Positions 50,560 to 57,261 of a DNA stretch of 57,261 nt are shown one piece after another; positions within the stretch are counted from its first letter, which is position 1; each line of letters opens with the position of its first letter. Made by a program: the position numbers and the translations under genes. The notes under the pieces were generated by a model. That model made no database searches. It was given only the letters and a program-made list of their open reading frames with translations, and was not told where the DNA came from. The stretch comes from Muribaculum sp. (GTDB taxonomy: Bacteria; Bacillota; Clostridia; Lachnospirales; Lachnospiraceae). The DNA lies in NCBI GenBank assembly GCA_023663505.1, contig JAMPHH010000018.1, positions 1 through 57,261 of the forward strand. The letters are read 5' to 3'.

Positions 50560-51645
50560 ATGGACGAGAAGTTGAAGGTAGGAATTTTAGGCGGCACGGG
50601 AATGGTGGGTCAGCGATTTATCGCCCTCTTGGAGAACCATCCTTGGTTTGAGGTGACGACGATTGCCGCGAGCCCCCGTTCGGCAGGCAAGACATATGAG
50701 GAGGCTGTGGGGGACCGCTGGAAGATGGACACCCCTATGCCGGAGGCTGTCAAGAAATTAGTGGTTATGAATGTGAATGATGTGGAGCAGGTTGCCGCGG
50801 GGGTGGACTTTGTGTTCAGCGCCGTGGACATGACCAAGGAGGAGATCAAGAAGATCGAGGAGGACTATGCCAAGACCGAGACTCCCGTAGTCTCCAACAA
50901 CAGCGCGCACCGTTGGACTCCCGATGTGCCCATGGTGATTCCCGAGATCAATCCCGAGCACATGAATGTCATCGAGTTTCAGCGCAAGCGCCTTGGCACG
51001 ACGAGAGGCTTCGTGGCTGTCAAGCCGAACTGCTCCATTCAGAGCTATACTCCCGTGTTGACCGCATGGAAGGAGTTCGAGCCTTACGAGGCGGTGGTGA
51101 CTACCTATCAGGCAATCTCCGGAGCGGGTAAGACCTTCAAGGACTGGCCGGAGATGGTGGGCAATATCATACCCTATATCGGCGGTGAGGAGGAAAAGAG
51201 TGAGAAGGAGCCCCTGCGTATCTGGGGCGAGATCAAGGACGGGGTGATCGTTCCGGCGCAGAGTCCCAAGATTACATGTCAGTGTATCCGCGTGCCTGTG
51301 CTCAACGGTCATACAGCCGCTGTATTCGTCAAGCTTAAGAAGAAGGCTGCCAAGGAGCAGTTGATCGAGAAGCTGCAGGCATTCTCGGGAGAGCCGCAGA
51401 GATTGGGACTTCCCAGTGCGCCCAAGCAGTTTATCCAGTATCTTGAGGAGGATAACAGACCGCAGGTTGCGTTGGACGTTGATTATGAGAATGGCATGGG
51501 CGTCAGCATAGGCAGACTTCGCGAGGACACGGTATATGATTGGAAATTTGTGGGGCTTTCCCATAACACGGTTCGCGGCGCGGCAGGAGGAGCGGTGCTC
51601 TGCGCAGAGCTTTTGAAGGCACTTGGATATATCAGCAAAAAGTAA
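50560..51645 (+). CDS. asd: Aspartate-semialdehyde dehydrogenase
   Basis: Reduces aspartyl phosphate to aspartate semialdehyde, the branch point to lysine/diaminopimelate, threonine and methionine. It has 361 residues, of the longer (archaeal/fungal-like) subtype. The NADP loop GGTGMVGQRF is at the N-terminus, the catalytic Cys in KPNCSIQSY, and a substrate His in SHNTVRGAAGG. ATG 50560 is preferred because GGAGA lies 5-6 bases upstream; ATG 50548 is an alternative. The 106-base gap to argH shows no terminator. Confidence 0.95.
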   Translation: MDEKLKVGILGGTGMVGQRFIALLENHPWFEVTTIAASPRSAGKTYEEAVGDRWKMDTPMPEAVKKLVVMNVNDVEQVAAGVDFVFSAVDMTKEEIKKIEEDYAKTETPVVSNNSAHRWTPDVPMVIPEINPEHMNVIEFQRKRLGTTRGFVAVKPNCSIQSYTPVLTAWKEFEPYEAVVTTYQAISGAGKTFKDWPEMVGNIIPYIGGEEEKSEKEPLRIWGEIKDGVIVPAQSPKITCQCIRVPVLNGHTAAVFVKLKKKAAKEQLIEKLQAFSGEPQRLGLPSAPKQFIQYLEEDNRPQVALDVDYENGMGVSIGRLREDTVYDWKFVGLSHNTVRGAAGGAVLCAELLKALGYISKK

Positions 51646-51681
51646 AAACAATACAGATAATATTGCCATGGGGGAGACCAT

Positions 51682-53403
51682 ATGAACGAGCTGCATTATC
51701 AGTTAGACTTATTGAAAGCGATGAATCAGAAACTCACCGTTAAGGAAAAGATGTATAAGATGATCTGTGACGACGCCAATTCCGCCTTTATCTATTATTC
51801 CTTTGAGAAAAATGAGGTTGTCACAATGGGACGCTGGCATGATTACTTTGATTTCGAGATTCAGGACATCAAGGATATCACCCGCATTTTGGACGAGGTG
51901 GAGGAGGGCAGTGCTATGTCCCTGCGAGACGTCCTTTTCCTTGAGAAGAGCGGTCATGGCATCTCGGCGATGGAGTGCAAGCAGAAGGACGGCGGTGTCT
52001 GGTATTCATTCCGCACCACGGTCAACTATGACAATCTTGGCGCGCCGATTGACAAGCTGATCGTCGTGGAGAATACGACAGTGCAGAAAAATCAGCGTGA
52101 CGAGCTGATGTATATGGCTCATTTTGACAGCATCACGGGATTGTTCAACCGCAATTATTTTGTTGTCCTTTTGGGAGGCTTCCTGCGCAGGGCCGAGGTG
52201 ACGCACAATGTGGTCAGCACCTTGGTCATAGATATTGATGATTTCAAGAAGGTCAACGACGGTATGGGCATGGTCGTGGGCGACGAGCTGATTCAGGCGT
52301 TTGGCTCGTTCCTCAAGGAATTTTCCTCAGGGGACGTGATCGTGTGCCATTTGAGCAATGACGTGTACTGTATGGCAATCTATGACCCCTCGGGGGATCA
52401 TACCGTGGAGAATATTCACAGGGCGATTCAGGAGAGGACGGAGAATCCCTTTGTCCTAAGCGACGGACGGCAGACCAAGATCACCGTGTGCATCGGCGTG
52501 GCGGAGTATCCGGAGGCAGCCACGACAGCTCTGGAGCTGATCAACTGCGCGGAGATCGTTATGTACCGCTGTAAGACTATGGGGAAGAATTCCATGCAGT
52601 ATTTTGACGCCCTGATACTCAATGATTTCCTGAATAATATCGAGATGGAGAACAAGCTGAAGGAGGCAGTGTTCACCAGTAATTTCCAGATGCATTATCA
52701 GCCGCAGTTCTACACTAGCAACAGGAAGCTGCGCGGGGTGGAGGCGTTGATACGTTGGCGTGATGACAACGGGCATATGATCAGTCCCAATGTATTTATT
52801 CCCATTGCGGAGAAGAACGGTTGTATCGTGTCCATCGGGAGCTGGGTGGTGGAGCAGAGCGTCAAGCAGTATGCGGAGTGGCGCGATAAATTTCACATTC
52901 CCTTTGTCATTTCTATTAATATCTCCGCCGTGCAGTACAATCGTGAGGACTTTGTAGATGGCCTGCTGCAGACGATGAGACGATATAATGTCGAGCCCCA
53001 TGAGGTGGAGATCGAGATTACGGAGAGTGTTCTGATCGAGGACTTTGACAAGGTGATCAATAAGCTGAGAAAGCTCAAGGAGATGGGGGTTCGCGTCTCG
53101 TTAGATGATTTTGGCACGGGATATTCGTCCCTGTCCTACTTAAAGAAGCTCCCTATCGACACGTTGAAGATTGACAAGAGCTTTATCGACACCGTGCTGA
53201 CAGATGGCGCTACCAGAATCATCACGGAATCCATTATCAACATGGTGAAGGCTCTCGGCGTGGAATCCATCGCGGAGGGAGTGGAGCAGGAGGAGCAGTA
53301 TGCCTATCTCAAGTCGATCGGCTGCGATATGATACAGGGATTCCTTCTGGGGAAGCCGCTCCCGCCTGAGGAGATGGATAAGCTTTTGCAGGATATTCAG
53401 TAA
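51682..53403 (+). CDS. EAL-type c-di-GMP phosphodiesterase with degenerate GGDEF domain
   Basis: 573-residue cytoplasmic signalling protein, with no membrane span seen. An N-terminal PAS-like region (residues about 1-130) precedes a GGDEF domain that retains DIDDFKKVND but has SNDVY in place of GGDEF, so cyclase activity is unlikely. The C-terminal EAL domain is intact: EALIRW, the Asn in SINISAV, EITES, DDFGTGYSS, LKIDKSF, AEGVE and QGFLLGKPL. It most likely hydrolyses c-di-GMP, with the GGDEF part perhaps sensing GTP. GGGGGAGACC precedes the ATG. Three bases separate it from the ATPase gene. Confidence 0.93.
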   Translation: MNELHYQLDLLKAMNQKLTVKEKMYKMICDDANSAFIYYSFEKNEVVTMGRWHDYFDFEIQDIKDITRILDEVEEGSAMSLRDVLFLEKSGHGISAMECKQKDGGVWYSFRTTVNYDNLGAPIDKLIVVENTTVQKNQRDELMYMAHFDSITGLFNRNYFVVLLGGFLRRAEVTHNVVSTLVIDIDDFKKVNDGMGMVVGDELIQAFGSFLKEFSSGDVIVCHLSNDVYCMAIYDPSGDHTVENIHRAIQERTENPFVLSDGRQTKITVCIGVAEYPEAATTALELINCAEIVMYRCKTMGKNSMQYFDALILNDFLNNIEMENKLKEAVFTSNFQMHYQPQFYTSNRKLRGVEALIRWRDDNGHMISPNVFIPIAEKNGCIVSIGSWVVEQSVKQYAEWRDKFHIPFVISINISAVQYNREDFVDGLLQTMRRYNVEPHEVEIEITESVLIEDFDKVINKLRKLKEMGVRVSLDDFGTGYSSLSYLKKLPIDTLKIDKSFIDTVLTDGATRIITESIINMVKALGVESIAEGVEQEEQYAYLKSIGCDMIQGFLLGKPLPPEEMDKLLQDIQ

Positions 53404-53405
53404 GG

Positions 53406-54434
53406 ATGGAATCACCTATGGAGTTTGTGGGGCGGGAAGCTGAGTTAAATTATTTAAAGCAGTATTATAACGCAAGGGGCAGTCATATTCTGGTGGTTTA
53501 TGGTCAGAAGGGAGTGGGCAAGACCACGCTTATACGCAGCTTCGAGAGATGGGCTGACAAGAGCTATTACGTGGCGCGCTCCTGCTCGGACAGGGAGCAG
53601 AGGTTCCAGTGGGCAAAGGAGCTTGCAGGAGGAGTAAGCGGCGGAGAATATCCTGAGTACGGGGAGCTTTTGGAGAGAGCGCTCAAGGGAGCTTCCGGCA
53701 GGAAATTTATTTTGATCGTAGATGAATTTCATTATATCGTGAAGGGGAATGCCGATTTCTTCTCACAGCTAAATCAGTTTGTGAAGAACAGCGAGATACC
53801 GCTCTTGGTGATCCTGTGCAGCTCCGCAGCGGGCTGGGTGGAGGGCAGCATGGTGAGCAAGATCGGTGCGGAGGCTGCCGCAATCTCCGGCTTTTTGAAG
53901 GTTCGCGAGCTGGGGATAGAGAGGATACAACAGATTTATCCCGAGTACAGCGAGGACGACAGGGTTCAGCTTTATGCGGTACTGGGCGGCGTGCCGGGAC
54001 TGTGGAATCGAATCAAGCCACAGCTCTCCGCCGTGGACAATCTTATTCACAATATGCTTGACAAATACAGCAGTATCTATGGGGAAATGACATGGTGCCT
54101 AGTGGAGGAGCTGCGGGAGACCGCGGTGTATAATACCATTCTCGCGACCATGGCGGCGGGCAGTGTCAAATTGAACGATATCTATCACCACACGGGATTC
54201 TCCAGAGCCAAGATCAGCGTCTATCTGAAGAATCTGATGGAGCTTGATATGGTGGAGAAGGTCGGCGCGGGAACCTATCGGATCACAAAGCCCTATGTGC
54301 GCTTTTATTTTCGTTTTATCTATCCCAACATCAGTCTGTTGGAGGAATTATCTCCGGAACAGTTTTACAAGGAAATTGTGGAGGACGCCTTTCCGGGGTT
54401 TGTGAGAGAAGCATACCGAAAGAACGGATCATGA
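53406..54434 (+). CDS. ATPase of the archaeal-type/DUF234-like group, short form
   Basis: 342-residue AAA+-like ATPase. It opens FVGREAELNYLKQYY, then Walker A GQKGVGKTT and Walker B FILIVDEFHYIV. A winged-helix region follows (LNDIYHHTGFSRAKISVYLKNLMEL) and YVRFYFRFIYPN, as in the DUF234 family. That family usually continues for another 100-150 residues with a nuclease-like domain, but this protein ends shortly after YFRFIYPN. The 3' end overlaps the topoisomerase start by 4 bases (ATGA). The start could also be ATG 53418. Function unknown; DNA-related from its neighbour is only an inference. Confidence 0.82.
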   Translation: MESPMEFVGREAELNYLKQYYNARGSHILVVYGQKGVGKTTLIRSFERWADKSYYVARSCSDREQRFQWAKELAGGVSGGEYPEYGELLERALKGASGRKFILIVDEFHYIVKGNADFFSQLNQFVKNSEIPLLVILCSSAAGWVEGSMVSKIGAEAAAISGFLKVRELGIERIQQIYPEYSEDDRVQLYAVLGGVPGLWNRIKPQLSAVDNLIHNMLDKYSSIYGEMTWCLVEELRETAVYNTILATMAAGSVKLNDIYHHTGFSRAKISVYLKNLMELDMVEKVGAGTYRITKPYVRFYFRFIYPNISLLEELSPEQFYKEIVEDAFPGFVREAYRKNGS

Positions 54435-56491
54435 GTAAAAAACTTTTTATTGCAGAGAAACCAAGCGTTGCGAGGGAGTTTGCCAACGCTTTAAAATTGA
54501 ATATGCGCAAATATGACGGCTATCTTGAGTCCGAGGAGGCGATTGTGACATGGTGCGTGGGGCATCTGGTCACCATGAGCTATCCGGAGGTCTATGACGA
54601 GAGATTACGCCGTTGGAGCTTTGATACAATTCCCTTCATTCCGGAGCAGTTTCGCTATGAGGTCATCGGGAGCGCCGCCAAGCAGTACAAGATTGTCAGC
54701 GGACTTTTGAACCGACAGGATGTGGGGATTATTTATGTCTGCACGGATTCCGGACGGGAGGGAGAGTATATCTACCGCTTGGTGGAGCAGATGGCGGGAG
54801 TCAGCGGCAAGAGACGCTTAAGGGTGTGGATCGACTCCCAGACGGAGGAGGAGATCCTCAGAGGTATTCGGGACGCGAAGGACTTGTCGGAATATGATTC
54901 CCTGAGCGACGCGGCATATCTTCGCGCAAAAGAAGATTACCTGATGGGAATCAATTTTTCGCGGGTGCTGACCTTAAAATACGGCAACTCGGTGAAGGAT
55001 TATCTGAAGCGTGATAAGGCGGTAATCTCCGTGGGGCGCGTCATGACCTGCGTGCTTGGCATGATCGTGAACAGGGAGAGGGAGATTCGCTCCTTCGTAA
55101 AGACCCCGTTTTACCGCGTACTGGGGGAATTCAAGCTGCAGGACAAGAGCTTCTCGGGAGAGTGGAAGGCGGTGGAGGGTTCATCATATTATGCGTCCCC
55201 CGCACTCTATAAGGAGAACGGATTCAAGGAGAAGGAGACCGCGGAGAAGCTGATAGCGCATCTGCAGGAGGAGCCCGTGGGCGACATCACGGTGGAATCC
55301 ATAGAGCGTAAGAGGGAGAACAAGAATCCACCCCTGCTCTATAATCTGGCGGAATTGCAAAACGATTGCTCCAAATTATTCAAAATCAGTCCCGATGAGA
55401 CCCTGCGCATCGTGCAGGAGCTCTATGAGAAAAAGATGGTCACATACCCCAGAACCGACGCGAGAGTCCTGTCCACGGCGGTGGCAAAGGAGATACACAA
55501 AAATATCGGAGGACTTAGGAGCTATGCTGCGGTGGGCAGCATTGCGGCGGAGGTTCTGGCGGGGAATGGCTATAAAAATATCGCAAAGACCCGCTATGTG
55601 AACGACAAGCAGATCACGGATCACTATGCAATCATTCCCACCGGACAGGGACTCAATAATTTGAATTCACTGCCCCCTGTCTCGGTGAAGGTATATGAGA
55701 TCATCGTGCGAAGGTTTTTGAGTATTTTTTATCCGCCCGCGGTGTATCAGAAGATTGCCCTCAGCATAAAAGTGAAGGAGGAGCTTTTCTTCGCAAGCTT
55801 CAAGGTATTGGCGCAGGAGGGCTATCTGAAGGCAGCGGCGTACTCCTTTAAGAAGGACGGCAAGGGCGGGAAGGATACAGGCAAGGGAGATGCCGCTTCG
55901 GAGAAAAAGGAAGACGCCAAGGAGGAGGACGCCTCCGAGGAGGAGACGGAGGAGAAGTGCGACGCCCGGATGGTGGAGCTTCTCATGAAATTGAAAAAGG
56001 GCGACCGCATCTCGGTGGGGCAATACGAGATCAAGGAGGGTGAGACCTCGCCGCCGAAGCGTTACACCTCGGGAAGCATTATCCTCACGATGGAGAACGC
56101 GGGGCAGTTTATCGAGGACGAGGAGCTGCGCGCCCAAATCAAGGGGAGCGGGATAGGCACCAGTGCGACCCGCGCGGAGATTCTCAAAAAGCTGGTCAAT
56201 ATCGAATACCTTGCCCTGAATAAAAAGACACAGATACTCACCCCCACGCTCATGGGCGAGATGATTTATGACGTGGTGGATTCCGCTATCAAGCCGCTTC
56301 TCAATCCCGCGCTGACCGCAAGCTGGGAGAAGGGCTTGACACAGGTGGCGGACGGGCAGATCACCTCCGAGGAGTACATGGGAAAGCTGAGCGATTTTGT
56401 CACCAGACGCACCAACATCGTGAAGCAATTGAGAAATCAAGGGAATCTGTACGAGCGATTCCGCGCGGCGGAGGCAAATTACAAGAAGTAG
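54431..56491 (+). CDS. topB: DNA topoisomerase III
   Basis: Type IA topoisomerase that passes single DNA strands to resolve precatenanes and recombination intermediates; 686 residues. An N-terminal Toprim domain (LFIAEKPSVAREFA...TDSGREGEYIYR) is followed by the central domains with the catalytic Tyr339 in VTYPRTDARVL, and the GIGTSATRAEI segment near the C-terminus. Between the central and C-terminal parts lies a 36-residue Lys/Glu/Asp-rich insert (nt about 55850-55962) that looks disordered. No C-terminal zinc fingers are seen. The start overlaps the ATPase stop by 4 bases. Confidence 0.96.
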   Translation: MSKKLFIAEKPSVAREFANALKLNMRKYDGYLESEEAIVTWCVGHLVTMSYPEVYDERLRRWSFDTIPFIPEQFRYEVIGSAAKQYKIVSGLLNRQDVGIIYVCTDSGREGEYIYRLVEQMAGVSGKRRLRVWIDSQTEEEILRGIRDAKDLSEYDSLSDAAYLRAKEDYLMGINFSRVLTLKYGNSVKDYLKRDKAVISVGRVMTCVLGMIVNREREIRSFVKTPFYRVLGEFKLQDKSFSGEWKAVEGSSYYASPALYKENGFKEKETAEKLIAHLQEEPVGDITVESIERKRENKNPPLLYNLAELQNDCSKLFKISPDETLRIVQELYEKKMVTYPRTDARVLSTAVAKEIHKNIGGLRSYAAVGSIAAEVLAGNGYKNIAKTRYVNDKQITDHYAIIPTGQGLNNLNSLPPVSVKVYEIIVRRFLSIFYPPAVYQKIALSIKVKEELFFASFKVLAQEGYLKAAAYSFKKDGKGGKDTGKGDAASEKKEDAKEEDASEEETEEKCDARMVELLMKLKKGDRISVGQYEIKEGETSPPKRYTSGSIILTMENAGQFIEDEELRAQIKGSGIGTSATRAEILKKLVNIEYLALNKKTQILTPTLMGEMIYDVVDSAIKPLLNPALTASWEKGLTQVADGQITSEEYMGKLSDFVTRRTNIVKQLRNQGNLYERFRAAEANYKK

Positions 56492-56531
56492 CGGTTCATG
56501 AAGTAAATAACAGGAGGGCGGAAAATCAATT

Positions 56532-57212
56532 ATGGAAAGCATTCGGGTGGAAAATTTGTTTGATTTAAATGAAACCATAGCGGCGGAGCTGTTCGAGGGA
56601 GTGGCTTACCCATGGGAGGCACTGCCAAGGATTCATGATTTTATTATTGAACTGGGGACAAAGCTTCCCGAGGAGCGGTTTGAGAAGCGTGGTGATGACA
56701 TCTGGGTGGCAAGGAGTGCCAAGGTTGCCCCCACAGCCTGTCTGAATGGACCGCTGATCATTGACGAGGAAGCGGAAATCCGCCACTGTGCGTTTGTGCG
56801 GGGCAACGCAATCGTGGGAAAGGGCGCTGTGGTAGGCAATTCCACGGAGCTTAAAAACGTGGTGCTCTTTAACAAGGTTCAGGTGCCCCATTACAATTAC
56901 GTGGGTGACAGCATACTTGGCTTTAAGGCGCATATGGGCGCAGGCTCAATCACCTCCAATGTGAAAAGCGACAAGACCTTGGTGGAGATAAAGGGTCAAA
57001 ATATCGAAGGAGAAAAAATTAATATCGAAACAGGACTTAAGAAGATGGGAGCCATGCTCGGAGATTATGTGGAGGTAGGGTGCAACAGCGTCCTAAACCC
57101 GGGCACTGTGATTGGCAGAAATTCAAATGTTTATCCCACCTCCTGCGTGAGAGGTGTGATTCCCGCAAACCACATTTATAAGAATGACGGACAACAGGTG
57201 GAGAAGCGATGA
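56532..57212 (+). CDS. Left-handed beta-helix (hexapeptide-repeat) protein, GlmU-C-terminal-like
   Basis: 226-residue soluble protein. An N-terminal helical segment (NLFDLNETIAAELFEG, then PWEALPRIHDFIIELG) precedes hexapeptide repeats (VAPTACLNGPLIIDEEAEI, IVGKGAVVGNSTELKNVVL, GDYVEVGCNSVLNPGTVIG). The VPHYNYVGDSILG and GAGSITSN segments match the acetyltransferase half of GlmU and related sugar-nucleotide enzymes. The uridylyltransferase domain is absent. A sugar-acyltransferase role is possible but not shown. Ribosome site GGAGGGCGG lies before the ATG. It overlaps the next start by 4 bases. Confidence 0.85.
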   Translation: MESIRVENLFDLNETIAAELFEGVAYPWEALPRIHDFIIELGTKLPEERFEKRGDDIWVARSAKVAPTACLNGPLIIDEEAEIRHCAFVRGNAIVGKGAVVGNSTELKNVVLFNKVQVPHYNYVGDSILGFKAHMGAGSITSNVKSDKTLVEIKGQNIEGEKINIETGLKKMGAMLGDYVEVGCNSVLNPGTVIGRNSNVYPTSCVRGVIPANHIYKNDGQQVEKR

Positions 57213-57261
57213 CAGAAAATGTATGTTACAACTGTTTTCATGAGAAGACACAGGACGGCGC
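57209..57261 (+). CDS. 5' end of a probable zinc-ribbon Ser/Thr protein kinase (truncated by the window)
   Basis: Only 17 codons are visible: it opens MTENVCYNCFHEKTQDG with a CxxC pair that begins a zinc ribbon. Lachnospiraceae encode Ser/Thr kinases with an N-terminus of this kind (CYNCF...CPHCGYDP), so the kinase identity is an inference from that pattern. The ATG overlaps the stop of the hexapeptide-repeat gene by 4 bases, so they are likely co-expressed. Confidence 0.5.
   Translation, partial: MTENVCYNCFHEKTQDG

Overview
The window reads like chromosome from a gut-type anaerobic Bacillota of the Lachnospiraceae/Clostridia kind. This rests on gene content and style, not on a marker gene: a DUF1292 protein, tgt-yajC in tandem, a secreted two-module CAP/InlB-repeat protein, an L,D-transpeptidase with a substituted N-terminal anchor, consensus-like SigA promoters, strong AGGAGG ribosome sites, and about 50-55% GC. 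Genes are dense and mostly on the + strand. No rRNA, CRISPR array, transposase or prophage gene was seen. One tRNA (Thr, anticodon CGT) is present.

Layout. 0.1-5.7 kb: an exporter/importer hybrid cluster (oversized lipoprotein solute-binding protein, two MalFG-like permeases, HlyD-like adaptor) with no ATPase in the window. 5.7-6.2 kb: a repeat-rich gap with a 225-bp hairpin element, 14-bp tandem repeats and one copy of a dispersed palindromic repeat. 6.2-10.1 kb: gltX, a UvrD/PcrA-type helicase, and a DUF1292 gene overlapping the helicase end tail to tail. 10.2-15.6 kb: a GlgX-like GH13 protein that has lost its catalytic residues, a DUF5662 protein, a small Cys-rich protein with a charged heptad repeat, a lactonase-type beta-propeller and aroC (minus strand). 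16.0-23.0 kb: a giant secreted Fn3/Big-domain protein split by a G8 tract. 23.4-31.0 kb: a VanY-type peptidase, tgt, yajC, a 1495-residue CAP/InlB protein and a coupled 83-residue protein. 31.1-35.8 kb: leuB-ilvD-ilvB (branched-chain amino acids), with an 18-codon tandem duplication over the ilvD stop. 35.8-41.6 kb: an L,D-transpeptidase, serC, serA, a small minus-strand gene and a DUF1015 gene. 41.6-46.8 kb: glgB, mscS and a chemotaxis receptor. 47.0-48.9 kb: tRNA-Thr, then an orphan ABC permease/ATPase pair flanked by two nearly identical palindromes. 49.0-57.3 kb: argH, asd, an EAL phosphodiesterase with a dead GGDEF, a short ATPase, topoisomerase III, a hexapeptide-repeat protein and the first codons of a probable zinc-ribbon Ser/Thr kinase.

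How the genes fit together. Housekeeping biosynthesis (Glu-tRNA, chorismate, Leu/Ile/Val, Ser, Arg, Asp-family amino acids, glycogen branching, queuosine) alternates with cell-surface functions (giant adhesin-like protein, CAP protein, two peptidoglycan-modifying enzymes, chemoreceptor). The most unusual items are the G8-interrupted giant surface protein, the pseudo-GH13, the Cys-rich heptad protein, the ilvD tail duplication whose differences are synonymous, and the solute-binding/permease/HlyD cluster.
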